From positions 1 through 32,081 of the forward strand of contig PWUC01000057.1 in assembly GCA_003562655.1 (NCBI GenBank): a stretch of 32,081 nucleotides of DNA, given 5' to 3'. Below are positions 1 through 8,305 of the stretch, one piece after another. The notes beneath the pieces were generated by a model that did not search any database, was not told where the DNA came from, and saw only the letters and a list, made by a program, of their open reading frames with translations. The position numbers and the translations under genes are program-made. This DNA comes from Clostridia bacterium. GTDB taxonomy: Bacteria > Bacillota_E > SLMV01 > PUMD01. The first letter of the stretch is position 1, and every line of letters begins with the position of its first letter.

Positions 1-1166
1 CCCGTTACCACGGTGATGGTCAGCCGCTCGCCATCGGCGTTGGTGCGTATTCCATCGTCGCCTATTTCTGTCCATCCCGCGGTCTCCAGCAGTTCCATTG
101 CCCTGTCCGGATCGTATTCATAGGACTCAAGGTCCGGGTTGTGAGCCCATGAGAACCCAGGTATATTGGCGTTCATCACCGTCCCGAGACCATTGAGGAT
201 GTTGTCCACGATGCCCTGCCGGTCGATGCCGTACATGAGAGCCTGCCTGACCCGCAGGTCACTCAGGATGGGGTCGGTCTGCTTCAGGCCGATGTAGGTG
301 TAGCCGTTCTGCTGCAGATTATGGAAGGCCAGCCTGTCGGCGTACTGCTCTGTGATCCGGTCGACGTCATCGGGCGGAATGGCGCCCAGCAGGTCTATGT
401 CTCCAGATTCCAAAGCCGCCAGGATCACCTGTTCGTCGCCGTACATCCTGATGTGGACCAGTTCAATATACGGACCCTCGAGGAAAAAGTTCGGGTTTCT
501 CTCCATGACGATGTACTGTCCGCTCTGCCATTCCCTGAACATGTAGGGGCCAGCCCCGACGGGCTCCATGTTCACATCCAGTTCCCGTATCTCAGCCACC
601 GGAGTGTCGGCGTAGAGGTGAGAGGGCAGTATGCCCATGCTGAGGGTGCTGAGAAGGGGCGCGTAGGGTGTGTGCAGGACGAACCTGACGGTGAAATCGT
701 CGTCGGCGACCACTTCCTTGACAGGCCGGTAGGAGGTCGCGCGCACCCCGGTGTAGTCGGGGTGGAGAATGGTCATGTAGGTGTAAACCACGTCTTCGGC
801 CGTGAGTTGCTCGCCGTCGTGGAAGTAGACATCATCGCGCAGCTTAAAGGTCCATTCGAGACCGTCGTCAGAGTACTCCCAGTCGCGGGCAACGTAGGGC
901 TCCATCTGGAGGTTCTCATCGACCCGGACCAGGCCAGCGTAGACCCGGCTGTTGACGAAACTCGAGGGGCTATCGGTGGCCAGGATGGGGTTGAGGATCA
1001 CCGGTTCTCCGGCAATGCCGTAGACGAGTTCTCCCCCAACGGCAGGAATCTCGCTGGGAGCATCGGAGTCGTCATCGGGTGGCACTGCGGCGCCCGTGCA
1101 GCCGGCAATCGATGTCGCCAGAGCCAGGACCAGGGCAAGAACGAGAATGTGCTGATATCTGTTCAT
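1..1166 (-). CDS. Peptide/nickel-type ABC transporter substrate-binding lipoprotein (partial)
   Basis: Extracytoplasmic binding protein of the SBP_bac_5 (DppA/OppA) family, which delivers oligopeptides or nickel to an ABC importer. The frame opens at an ATG (1166-1164) behind AGGAGG about 12 nt upstream. It stays open to the window edge, so about 388 N-terminal residues are present and the C-terminus is missing. Residues 1-23 are a lipoprotein signal peptide ending in an IAGC lipobox, followed by an acidic linker. The mature part has family landmarks: a GEPVILNPILATDS stretch, the WTFKLRDDVYFHDGEQLTAEDVVYT core signature near residues 95-120, and later DLRVRQALMYGIDR. The ligand cannot be read from the sequence. 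It is divergent from kbl. Permease and ATPase genes would be expected beyond the left edge. Family assignment is firm; peptide specificity is inferred. Confidence 0.93.
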   Translation of the reverse strand, partial: MNRYQHILVLALVLALATSIAGCTGAAVPPDDDSDAPSEIPAVGGELVYGIAGEPVILNPILATDSPSSFVNSRVYAGLVRVDENLQMEPYVARDWEYSDDGLEWTFKLRDDVYFHDGEQLTAEDVVYTYMTILHPDYTGVRATSYRPVKEVVADDDFTVRFVLHTPYAPLLSTLSMGILPSHLYADTPVAEIRELDVNMEPVGAGPYMFREWQSGQYIVMERNPNFFLEGPYIELVHIRMYGDEQVILAALESGDIDLLGAIPPDDVDRITEQYADRLAFHNLQQNGYTYIGLKQTDPILSDLRVRQALMYGIDRQGIVDNILNGLGTVMNANIPGFSWAHNPDLESYEYDPDRAMELLETAGWTEIGDDGIRTNADGERLTITVVT

Positions 1167-1344
1167 CTTCAGTGTCCGCCTCCTAACAGCTCAGTTTGAC
1201 GATTGCTTCGATTTGGTCACCTTCAGGCAGGTGGGTGCCAGTAGACTGTTGCATGCTGATGCATTGGGTGGCCTCTCGTCCGCACCGTCGCCTACAAGTA
1301 TGCATGGCGGTAGGGGCGACGTCCATGAAGATTTGTGCCGGTGA

Positions 1345-1353
1345 TGGTATACT
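1345..1353 (+). promoter_or_regulatory. Extended -10 promoter for kbl
   Basis: TGG followed by TATACT (TATACT at 1348-1353) forms an extended -10 element about 90 nt ahead of the kbl start. No good -35 hexamer lies at the right distance, as is common for extended -10 promoters. Seen by eye only. Confidence 0.45.
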
Positions 1354-1441
1354 TTAGATACTAGGTGAGACCCGGATTCTCAGCTCTCACCCGTTGCCGG
1401 AACCTTTGGACATTGCTCACATGGAAGAGGGAGGTTGGCCT

Positions 1442-2629
1442 ATGGCAGATAGAGATGTTCTGGCCTTTGTTGACGAACAGTTGCAACAATTGCATGATAA
1501 CAACCTGTACAATGAAATACGGGTGCTCGAGGGAGAGCAGGGGGCGTGGGTGGTAATAGACGGTGAGAAAAAGCTGAACCTCTGCTCCAACAATTACCTG
1601 GGACTGGCGGCGGATGAAGACCTGAAGGAGGCGGCAATAACCGCAATCCGGGAGTATGGTGTGGGTCCGGGGGCGGTCAGGACCATCGCTGGAACGATGA
1701 GTATACACGGGCAGCTCGAGTCCGAGCTGGCAAGATTTAAGGGGCGAGAGGATTCAGTGGTGGTGCAGTCGGGGTTCAATGCCAACCTGACCGTGATCCC
1801 CCTGATGGTCGGCAAGGAGGACATCATCTACAGTGATGCCCTCAATCATGCCAGCATCATCGATGGCTGTCGTCTCTCCCGCGCGCGGATCAGGGTCTAC
1901 CCGCATCTGGACATGCAGGCCCTGGAAGAGATGATGAAGGAGGATGTCGATCACGATGGAAACAGGCTGGTGGTAACGGACGGCGTCTTCAGTATGGACG
2001 GCGACCTCGCCGACCTGCCTGCCGTCGCTGAGCTGGCAGAGCGCTACGGTTGCATCTCCATGGTGGATGACGCTCACGGGGAGGGTGTGCTCGGTTCGCA
2101 CGGATCAGGAATCGTGGATCATTTTGGTCTCGGCGACCGAATCGACGTGGAAATGGGGACCCTGTCCAAGGCGATGGGTTGTGTCGGCGGATTCATCGCA
2201 GGGGACGCCCGTCTCATAGAGTACATCAGGCAGCGTGGACGTCCCTTCCTGTTCAGCTCCTCCCTGACTCCTCCCGAGGCGGGGGCCAATCTGGCCGCGA
2301 TCAGGAAGCTGGCGGCCAGTGATGACCTGGTGCAGAAGCTGTGGGATAATGCACGTCATTTCCAGGGTGCCATGCGGGAGATCGGTTTCGACACGGGCCA
2401 CACCGAAACACCCATCACGCCGGTGATGATCGGCGATGCCGGAGTGTCGGCCGAGTTCAGCCGGCGCCTATTCGACAGGAACATATTCGCCCAGAGCATC
2501 GGATTCCCCACGGTCCCGGCGGGCATGGCCAGGATCAGGGTCATGCTCTCTGCGGTGCACAGCCGCGAGGATCTCGACTTTGCCCTGAAGACCTTTGCCG
2601 ATATCGGTAGCGAGATGGATCTCATCTGA
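1442..2629 (+). CDS. kbl: Glycine C-acetyltransferase (2-amino-3-ketobutyrate CoA ligase)
   Basis: PLP enzyme of the alpha-oxoamine synthase family. It joins glycine and acetyl-CoA to 2-amino-3-oxobutyrate, or runs in reverse in threonine breakdown. The 395 residues match the usual Kbl length. Visible motifs are CSNNYLGLA (substrate-binding start), SGFNANL, NHASIIDG, VDDAHGEG and GTLSKAMG, whose Lys243 should carry the PLP. The block GRPFLFSSSLTPPEAG is typical of Kbl rather than BioF. The ATG at 1442 is chosen because AGGGAGG lies 7 nt upstream; a TTG at 1394 and an ATG at 1421 are in frame but lack a ribosome binding site. No threonine dehydrogenase (tdh) is adjacent, and no biotin synthesis genes are present to support BioF. 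A related 8-amino-7-oxononanoate or serine palmitoyl-type activity cannot be fully excluded. Confidence 0.88.
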   Translation: MADRDVLAFVDEQLQQLHDNNLYNEIRVLEGEQGAWVVIDGEKKLNLCSNNYLGLAADEDLKEAAITAIREYGVGPGAVRTIAGTMSIHGQLESELARFKGREDSVVVQSGFNANLTVIPLMVGKEDIIYSDALNHASIIDGCRLSRARIRVYPHLDMQALEEMMKEDVDHDGNRLVVTDGVFSMDGDLADLPAVAELAERYGCISMVDDAHGEGVLGSHGSGIVDHFGLGDRIDVEMGTLSKAMGCVGGFIAGDARLIEYIRQRGRPFLFSSSLTPPEAGANLAAIRKLAASDDLVQKLWDNARHFQGAMREIGFDTGHTETPITPVMIGDAGVSAEFSRRLFDRNIFAQSIGFPTVPAGMARIRVMLSAVHSREDLDFALKTFADIGSEMDLI

Positions 2630-2639
2630 GGCGGTTTGT

Positions 2640-2667
2640 GCCGGGTTCGCTCCGGAGTGAACCCGGC
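2640..2667 (+). terminator. Terminator-like hairpin after kbl
   Basis: Nearly perfect 28-nt inverted repeat: GCCGGGTTC pairs with GAACCCGGC around an inner CTCCGGAG, with one G-T pair. It lies just after the kbl stop. No T-run follows, so it may be a transcript-end stabiliser rather than a classical intrinsic terminator. Confidence 0.55.
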
Positions 2668-2693
2668 TTCCCTCCACATTTCTCCGCGACCCC

Positions 2694-2759
2694 TGTCGCA
2701 AAAAGGTTATGTAGTCTCGTCACAGAGTGACACGTTTCTGATTCGGCTTGCTCTATACT
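2694..2759 (+). promoter_or_regulatory. spoIIE promoter, sigma-A type with 21-bp spacer and 0A-box-like site
   Basis: GTGACA (2727-2732) and TATACT (2754-2759) each match the sigma-A consensus at 5 of 6 positions and are 21 bp apart, not 17. That long spacing is the known hallmark of the Spo0A-activated spoIIE and spoIIG promoters of Bacillus subtilis. A TGTCGCA at 2694-2700 is one base from the 0A box TGTCGAA and lies upstream of the -35, where Spo0A would bind. The hexamers are seen directly; Spo0A control is inferred from the known B. subtilis arrangement. Confidence 0.6.
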
Positions 2760-2802
2760 TGACCTTACCGAATCAAATGGGGGCGCGGGGGGCACGGGGC
2801 TG

Positions 2803-5094
2803 ATGATTGATAAGAAAGCACACAGGTACAGTGCCAGGGGAAGCGAAACGGCTGCAGATGAATGGAGATCGGTCCCGGAGGGAGTGAGCGCTGCGCTCTC
2901 GGTTGCGACCGTCCGGGAGTTTATCATCTATGCAGCTGTGTTTGTGATGGGAGTCTTCGTTGGACGAGCCCAGGTTCTCAATCTCCTGGCCCCCTTCGGC
3001 ATTCCCTATGTTCTCGCCTCGCTTCGCTGGCGCCACCGCACTGCGCTGCTTTCGCTGGTTGGAGTCGCGGTGGGCAGGGGATGGTTGTTGGGCTATGGTG
3101 CCGCGATCTCCGAGGCTCTGATGCTGGCGGCCTTCTGGTTTTGTGCCGAGATGATATCCGGCAGTGACCGGGGGGAAGAGATGCCACGGGGGCTAGTGGG
3201 CGTTGCGGTCGGAGCCAGCGCACTCTTCCGGGGAGCGGCGCGCCTCTGGATGGGAGCCACCCTGTATAACCTGTGTCTTCTGTTCTTTGAAGTGGTAATG
3301 GTGGCGTCCTCGGCTGCAGTGTTTCATCGGGCCCTCCCGCTGATTCTCTCTCCTGAGCGACGCTCTGAGAAGATGAACTTCCCCTCAACGCTGGCCGCGG
3401 GCATCTTTGGTGGGGTTTTGCTTCTGGGAACTGCCGGGCTGCAGATCGGTGACCTCCGGGTGATCTGGGTGGCTGCGACCCTGGTGGTGATGTCCTTTGC
3501 CGGCAGGGGGATCACGGGGGGGTTCGCTGCGGGCATGGCTGTCGGGTTGATCCTCGGCCTTGCCCTGCATCTCGACCCGCCCCTTTCCCTTTCGCTGCTC
3601 CTAGCCGGAGCCGCAGCGGGGTCTGCCGCCAGGTGGGGTAGGGCCGGGGTTGTGGGCGGATTTATGATCGGGTTACTGGTGATCTCGTGGCTGTCGGGTG
3701 CAGGTTCAGTGCCCTCACCGTGGGAAATGGTGGTGGCCGTGGGGCTGTACTTGCTGAGCCCTCTGGGATTTCGCTACGGGGCCAGTCGCGAGGTGGCGGC
3801 GACCAGGGTGGGCAGTCCGTGGTTCGGCAGCGAGGAGGTGTCCAGTGCAGGGTTTTCGGATTCTGATGAAGACGCGGCGGCGCAGAAACCGATCTCAACC
3901 CTGTTCAACAGCGTGCGTTCACGGGGTCGCTCTCGCGATTGCGGGGAGATGTCGGAACGAATGCGCTCCTTTGGCAGGGTGTTCAGGCGACTTGCCGATT
4001 CCTTCACCGAGGTCTCCGCATCGGAGCAGCCCTCCTGTACAGACCAGGAGCGGGAGGCAGAGATCATAGAACGGGTGGGAGCCCGGGTGTGCAGGGAATG
4101 TGATCGCTATTCTGATTGCTGGCAGGAGGGATTCATGGCCACCTATCATACACTTTCAGGTGTCCTGGCCAGTTTCGAGATCAATGATCAGGGGAGCATT
4201 GATGCCCGGATCAAGGCATTGCAGAGGCGGTGTGCAGGCAACTTCCAATCCGTGATGGAGGCCATGCAGTCCAGCTGGAACCTTCAGCGCGTGGGCATGA
4301 ACTGGTCTGCGCAATTCGCCGAGACCCGGGATCTGGCCGCGGCCCAGTTCAGGGGAATTGCCGACATGATGGATGACTTCGCCCGGGGAGTGGCGTCGGG
4401 GTCGCCTTCAGACCAGCCCCGGAGGGAGTGTCGGCTTCGCTACGATGCCGGAGTTGCTGCCATAGCCCGGGGAGGGCATCAGGCCAGCGGCGACAGCCAC
4501 CTGGTCAGGAAACTGCGGGCCCGCGATCTGGTGGTCCTGTTGAGTGACGGTATGGGTGCCGGCGACCGCGCCAGGCAGGAGAGCAGCGCGGCGGTATCTC
4601 TTCTGGAGGAGCTGTTGGAGCTCGGTCTGGACAGGGATTCGGCCTTGCGTACCGTTAACTCGGTTCTGGTCCTGCGCTCCACGGAGGAGATCTTTGCCAC
4701 GGTGGACATGTTGTCCGTCGACCTGGTGACGGGAAGGGCCGAGTTTACCAAGATTGGCGCAGCTCCGACCTTCATCAGGCGGGGCCGGGAGGTCTTCTGC
4801 ATTCCGTCACAGGTGATCCCCATCGGAATACTCAATGAAGTGGCCCCGGAGTCCACGCACCGAATGATCCAACCGGGAGACACGGTGGTGATGATGACAG
4901 ACGGGGTCATGGAGGCCCTCGGCAATCTCACCGAGAGCCAGAAAAGAAACTGGGTCGTGCGCTTTCTCCAATCCAGCCGATCCAGCTGTTCAGAGGACCT
5001 GGCCAGTGCCCTGGTTGCTCAGGCTGCTTCCCTGACGGTAGATGCACCGCTGGATGACATCAGCGTGGTCGTGATCGAGTTCTACGAACGCTGA
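2803..5094 (+). CDS. spoIIE: Stage II sporulation protein E (SpoIIE), PP2C phosphatase
   Basis: Membrane serine phosphatase that dephosphorylates the anti-anti-sigma factor SpoIIAA, activating sigma-F in the forespore, and also interacts with FtsZ at the polar septum. The 763-residue protein has the family layout. Hydrophobic segments fill roughly residues 45-330. A central regulatory part holds a Cys cluster (CRECDRYSDCW, about residues 430-440). A C-terminal PP2C domain runs from about residue 560 to the end. The metal-binding acidic residues are visible as LLSDGMGAG (Asp582), MMTDGVME (Asp700) and DDIS (Asp751-752). The start is the ATG at 2803; the upstream ribosome binding site is only moderate (GGGGC region). 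B. subtilis SpoIIE is about 827 residues, so this is slightly short but complete. It shows that the organism is, or was, an endospore former. Confidence 0.96.
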   Translation: MIDKKAHRYSARGSETAADEWRSVPEGVSAALSVATVREFIIYAAVFVMGVFVGRAQVLNLLAPFGIPYVLASLRWRHRTALLSLVGVAVGRGWLLGYGAAISEALMLAAFWFCAEMISGSDRGEEMPRGLVGVAVGASALFRGAARLWMGATLYNLCLLFFEVVMVASSAAVFHRALPLILSPERRSEKMNFPSTLAAGIFGGVLLLGTAGLQIGDLRVIWVAATLVVMSFAGRGITGGFAAGMAVGLILGLALHLDPPLSLSLLLAGAAAGSAARWGRAGVVGGFMIGLLVISWLSGAGSVPSPWEMVVAVGLYLLSPLGFRYGASREVAATRVGSPWFGSEEVSSAGFSDSDEDAAAQKPISTLFNSVRSRGRSRDCGEMSERMRSFGRVFRRLADSFTEVSASEQPSCTDQEREAEIIERVGARVCRECDRYSDCWQEGFMATYHTLSGVLASFEINDQGSIDARIKALQRRCAGNFQSVMEAMQSSWNLQRVGMNWSAQFAETRDLAAAQFRGIADMMDDFARGVASGSPSDQPRRECRLRYDAGVAAIARGGHQASGDSHLVRKLRARDLVVLLSDGMGAGDRARQESSAAVSLLEELLELGLDRDSALRTVNSVLVLRSTEEIFATVDMLSVDLVTGRAEFTKIGAAPTFIRRGREVFCIPSQVIPIGILNEVAPESTHRMIQPGDTVVMMTDGVMEALGNLTESQKRNWVVRFLQSSRSSCSEDLASALVAQAASLTVDAPLDDISVVVIEFYER

Positions 5095-5157
5095 GGGCTT
5101 GCGAGACCCTCCTCACCTTGACTCTATCAGTACCCCACCTGCATGGGTTCGCGTCGG

Positions 5158-5215
5158 CTGTCAATGCACAAATTCCGGGTGCCAAAGCCTGGCGATTTCC
5201 CGGATGCATTGACAG
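5158..5215. repeat. Large nested inverted repeat downstream of spoIIE
   Basis: Perfect 11-bp outer arms CTGTCAATGCA (5158-5168) and TGCATTGACAG (5205-5215) enclose further paired arms: CCGGG (5175-5179) with CCCGG (5199-5203), and GCCA (5181-5184) with TGGC (5190-5193). The whole can fold as one long interrupted hairpin on either strand. A third copy of the arm, TGCATTGAC, recurs at 5350-5358. The element lies between convergent genes and has no T-run. It may be a bidirectional transcript end or a REP-like palindromic element. Confidence 0.7.
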
Positions 5216-5235
5216 CGCGTCCCGGTTGAATCAGA

Positions 5236-5285
5236 CGAACATGTTCGCCCGCGACGAAAATCACGCGGGCCTTCTCGCCCGCGAG
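5236..5285. repeat. Cluster of small palindromes after spoIIE
   Basis: Three consecutive dyads: the 12-bp perfect palindrome CGAACATGTTCG (5236-5247), the hairpin GCCCGCG/CGCGGGC with a 10-nt A-rich loop (5247-5270), and CTCGC/GCGAG (5274-5285). The 9-mer CGCCCGCGA occurs twice, at 5246-5254 and 5276-5284. Together with the neighbouring 58-bp inverted repeat this makes almost the whole spacer self-complementary. Function unknown. Confidence 0.55.
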
Positions 5286-5370
5286 CCGGTGATCGGGCCG
5301 GGCTCTGGGTGGGATTCGCATTCTCGTGACGCTCGCCGGCGTGTGACCCTGCATTGACCCGCCCCATGCA

Positions 5371-6171
5371 TCATCCTCCCGCGCTGGAGTAGACGACCAC
5401 GCCCCGGCGCCAGAGGCATGCTGTCATCATATGAAGAGCGAGGGCGAAGGCGAAGGGATAAATCGCGAGAAGAGGGCTCAGCTGCCCGGACAGTGCCAGT
5501 ACGGGGACGTTGGCGATGAGGACCATCGGTATCATGTACTTCAGTATGATCGCTCCGACACCTCTGAAGACCACCACCGGGTAGCGCATCAGGGAGCTCA
5601 GCTCTTCCACGGTGTAATAGAGGGCGTGGACGCGAATCAGCCAGAAGCTGAGAAGCATGATGCAGGCCGACAGGTAGAAGCGGATCAGGAGGCCCACCGG
5701 GAGGTAGAGGACGAAGAGCAGTACGTTCAACCCCGCCACAACTTCGGACTGGATTGCCCCGAGATAGAGGAGGGGAACGGCCCCAACCAGCGACAGCAGG
5801 GAGGCCAGATCTGGGCGGCTGATGGACAGGACCACCAGCGGATGGGCGGGCCTTGTCAGCATCAGGTCGAGGTCGCCCGTCTCAATCAGATCTCCCAGGC
5901 GCCTGAGCCCTCCGAATAGAAAACGGTGGGTTCCATTGATGAGGTGGACTGTTCCCAGCAGCAAGAGCATCTTCCCCCAGGGCCAGTGTTGGGTCAGCAA
6001 TGGATCCGGAGCGTAGACCAGATGGAAAAACACCACCACTGCACCCAGTTCCAACATGACCGCTCCCAGAGACCACAGGAAACTGGCTCGATACTGCATG
6101 TCCCTGCCCAGGTGCATGATGAACATGCGGCGGGCTATTCGAATGTGCCTTGCGGCTCCCCTGCAGAGCAA
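5371..6171 (-). CDS. ABC-2 type transporter permease (COG3694-like)
   Basis: Integral membrane subunit of an ABC-2 type (export) transporter. It has 266 residues and about six hydrophobic segments, and resembles the COG3694 permease that accompanies COG4587 and COG4586 partners. The characteristic ABC-2 stretch GDLDLMLTRPAHPL lies in the cytoplasmic loop around residues 100-112. The TTG start at 6171 is preceded by GGGAAG 8 nt upstream and begins 4 nt after the stop of the preceding permease, which implies translational coupling. In-frame ATGs further in lack a ribosome binding site. It is the last gene of the three-gene minus-strand cassette and ends facing spoIIE. Substrate unknown; relatives are annotated only as uncharacterised or multidrug/lipid export systems. 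Confidence 0.85.
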   Translation of the reverse strand: MLCRGAARHIRIARRMFIMHLGRDMQYRASFLWSLGAVMLELGAVVVFFHLVYAPDPLLTQHWPWGKMLLLLGTVHLINGTHRFLFGGLRRLGDLIETGDLDLMLTRPAHPLVVLSISRPDLASLLSLVGAVPLLYLGAIQSEVVAGLNVLLFVLYLPVGLLIRFYLSACIMLLSFWLIRVHALYYTVEELSSLMRYPVVVFRGVGAIILKYMIPMVLIANVPVLALSGQLSPLLAIYPFAFALALHMMTACLWRRGVVVYSSAGG

Positions 6172-6175
6172 GGTG

Positions 6176-6970
6176 TCAGCTTCCCGGTGCCGAATAGCGG
6201 ATCACTCCCCTGTGCCACAGAATCCGGGCTGTGAACCAGAACAGGGCGATGTACCCACAGGCTGCCCCCAGGCGGAGCAGGGCCTCACTGACCTCGATGG
6301 CCCCCAACCATATCTGCAGGGGAAGGAAGCGGAGATAGTAGAAGGGAAGGGCCGCCGTTGTCATCAGCAGGGGTCGGGGGAGGAAGTCCAGGGGGAAGAA
6401 GGCCCCAGAGAGAAAGGCTGAGATCAGGGCGAAGCTGGCGAGGAAACCCCTGGCGCTTTCGAACCAGAAGGCCAGGAGGTGCAGGCAGGATTCCATGAAG
6501 TAGACCAGACAGAAGGCGACGGCCACAGATGCGACGAAAAGAAGCAGCCTGATCAGATCCGGCACGAGTATGTGTGCGTGCATGACCGCGATGACGGGTA
6601 TCATGACTGCGACGGTCATGGGGAGGTAGACTATCTGCGAGGCCACCTGCCGACTGAAGTAGTAACCGAGGTAATCCAGCGGCATGGTGAGGAACCGGGT
6701 CAGGGTTCCGTCGCGTATGTTGTCGCCCACTTCCCACCAGACCGAGGGCAGCCATCCGCTCACAGCGGTGCCGACGACGTAGTAGGTGATCAGCTGGGAT
6801 CTGTCGTAGCCGTGGATGATCCTTCCGCCCTCCAGAACGAAAGACCACAGGTAGAGAAATCCCACCAGGGGGAGAACATCGCACACGATGCTGAATAGGA
6901 AGTTCGTGCGAAACTGGGCAGCTGCCTGGATTTCCATCAGGCCGCAGGTGAGGTACTTTCTCCAGCTCAT
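6176..6970 (-). CDS. ABC-2 type transporter permease (COG4587-like)
   Basis: Second membrane subunit of the same ABC-2 transporter, about 264 residues with six hydrophobic segments and the loop GDNIRDGTLTRFLTMPLDYLGY, typical of COG4587 permeases. The ATG at 6970 (MSWRKYL...) gives the usual family length and N-terminus, but a ribosome binding site is not well placed (GAGG is 18 nt away). The frame is open upstream to a TTG at 7114 that overlaps the ATPase gene, so a longer N-terminus is possible. The gene lies between the ATPase and the second permease. The two different permeases suggest a heterodimeric membrane domain. Transported substrate cannot be inferred. Confidence 0.85.
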   Translation of the reverse strand: MSWRKYLTCGLMEIQAAAQFRTNFLFSIVCDVLPLVGFLYLWSFVLEGGRIIHGYDRSQLITYYVVGTAVSGWLPSVWWEVGDNIRDGTLTRFLTMPLDYLGYYFSRQVASQIVYLPMTVAVMIPVIAVMHAHILVPDLIRLLLFVASVAVAFCLVYFMESCLHLLAFWFESARGFLASFALISAFLSGAFFPLDFLPRPLLMTTAALPFYYLRFLPLQIWLGAIEVSEALLRLGAACGYIALFWFTARILWHRGVIRYSAPGS

Positions 6971-7085
6971 CCACAGTGCCGTATGATGCCTCGGCTCCCC
7001 TCCTCCATGAAACATGAGGTGGTGGGTAAACGGGCTTTCCCCCGCAGGCGCGATCCCGCACTCCCTGGTCAGGATCTGGCCTTTT

Positions 7086-8093
7086 TTAACCCGTTCCCAG
7101 TCCACCCTCTGCAAAGATCTCTCTCACCACGGTATCCGCATCGGGCCCCTCTATCCTGAGGTCGAAGTTGATGTCGAGGCTGAACAGGAGAGTGCCCACT
7201 TGCCGGATCTGATCCTGGGTGGTGGTCAGCGTGAGTCCAGCTGGACCTGTCTCCGTGTCGTCAACTCCAGCCTGCTGCAGTGCTTCAGTGAGCAGCGACA
7301 GTGCCTCTTTTCCCAGGGGTTTGGCAAATTCTACGGACATCCGGCGGTATTGAACGTTCCGTGCCAGGTCTGAAAAGGGGCCGTCGTGGATGACCTCTCC
7401 CCCGTCAAGAACGATCACCCGGGGGCAGAGATCCAGCACATCTTTCATGTGATGGGTGCTCAAGAGGACAGTACACCTGTGCTCCCGGTTGTACTCGTGC
7501 AGAAACTTTCTCAGTTCGTGTTGTGATACGACATCAAGGCCTATGGTCGGCTCATCGAGGAAGAGAATCTCAGGTCCGTGTAACAGAGATGCTATGAGCT
7601 CGCACTTCATCCGCTGGCCCAACGACAGCTGCCGCACGGGTGTATTGAGCAGGCCCCCCACACCGAGCCGTTCGCTGAGGTCTTCGAGACGCGATCGGAA
7701 GCAACCTTCGGGGATCTCGTAGACGTCCCGGCAGAAGAGGAAGGAATCTGATGCCGGAAGCTCCCACTCCAGCTGTCCCTTGCGCCCGAACACAAAGGAA
7801 ATGCGCGACAGGTATTCCGGATGCCGTCTGTGGGGCTGGTAGCTGCCCACTGTCACCTCTCCCCGGGAGGGGGCCAGCACACCGGAGAGGATTTTCAGGA
7901 GGGTCGACTTGCCTGCCCCGTTGGGCCCCAGGATTCCAACCATCTCCCCGGTATCCACCTCCAGACTGATGTCCCGGAGGGCGTGCAGGGTGCTGATATT
8001 CCGGCCAAACAGGGATTTGAAGGAGCTGAACAGGCCGGGCTCCTTTTCGGCATAATGGTATATGTGGTTAACTGCCCTAAGGCGGATCAGCAA
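7086..8093 (-). CDS. ABC transporter ATP-binding protein (COG4586-like)
   Basis: Nucleotide-binding subunit powering the two permeases that follow. About 335 residues. Walker A is GPNGAGKST, the signature is LSLGQRMKCE, and Walker B with the catalytic Glu is ILFLDEP, followed by an H-loop in LLSTHHM. The N-terminal leader mentioning a FKSLFGR-like segment before the nucleotide-binding domain and a C-terminal extension of about 90 residues are typical of COG4586 proteins. The TTG at 8093 is chosen because GGGAGG sits 7 nt upstream; an in-frame GTG at 8153 has no ribosome binding site. First gene of the minus-strand cassette, divergent from tilS. Confidence 0.9.
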   Translation of the reverse strand: MLIRLRAVNHIYHYAEKEPGLFSSFKSLFGRNISTLHALRDISLEVDTGEMVGILGPNGAGKSTLLKILSGVLAPSRGEVTVGSYQPHRRHPEYLSRISFVFGRKGQLEWELPASDSFLFCRDVYEIPEGCFRSRLEDLSERLGVGGLLNTPVRQLSLGQRMKCELIASLLHGPEILFLDEPTIGLDVVSQHELRKFLHEYNREHRCTVLLSTHHMKDVLDLCPRVIVLDGGEVIHDGPFSDLARNVQYRRMSVEFAKPLGKEALSLLTEALQQAGVDDTETGPAGLTLTTTQDQIRQVGTLLFSLDINFDLRIEGPDADTVVREIFAEGGLGTG

Positions 8094-8264
8094 GGCGAGA
8101 CCTCCCTGGGTGTGGTAACGCTCCCGTGTCCTCTGATCATAATACCAGATCACCTATGAGGGCTGTCCACGTGCACACCCGTTCCTCCCCGCATAAGATC
8201 GCGCCCATCGGGCCATTGAACTGCAGTGCAGAAAGGCAGTGGCAATCATTGGCATATAGGGATG

Positions 8265-8273
8265 TGCTATAAT
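8265..8273 (+). promoter_or_regulatory. Extended -10 promoter for tilS
   Basis: TGC followed by a consensus TATAAT (8268-8273) lies 32 nt before the tilS start. No -35 hexamer at 17 bp is apparent. The extended -10 together with the short leader makes this the probable promoter of tilS and ftsH. Confidence 0.6.
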
Positions 8274-8305
8274 TTTGGCAGACGTTTCTGAAAGGGAGAT
8301 GATTC

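Noticed and set aside
321..1199. Long plus-strand open frame opposite the substrate-binding protein
   Set aside because: The minus strand carries a lipobox, SBP_bac_5 signatures and a ribosome binding site; the plus frame has no family features and is a shadow in GC-rich DNA.
5236..5247. CGAACATGTTCG as a LexA (SOS) box
   Set aside because: Gram-positive LexA sites have four bases between GAAC and GTTC; here there are only two, and no SOS gene is adjacent.
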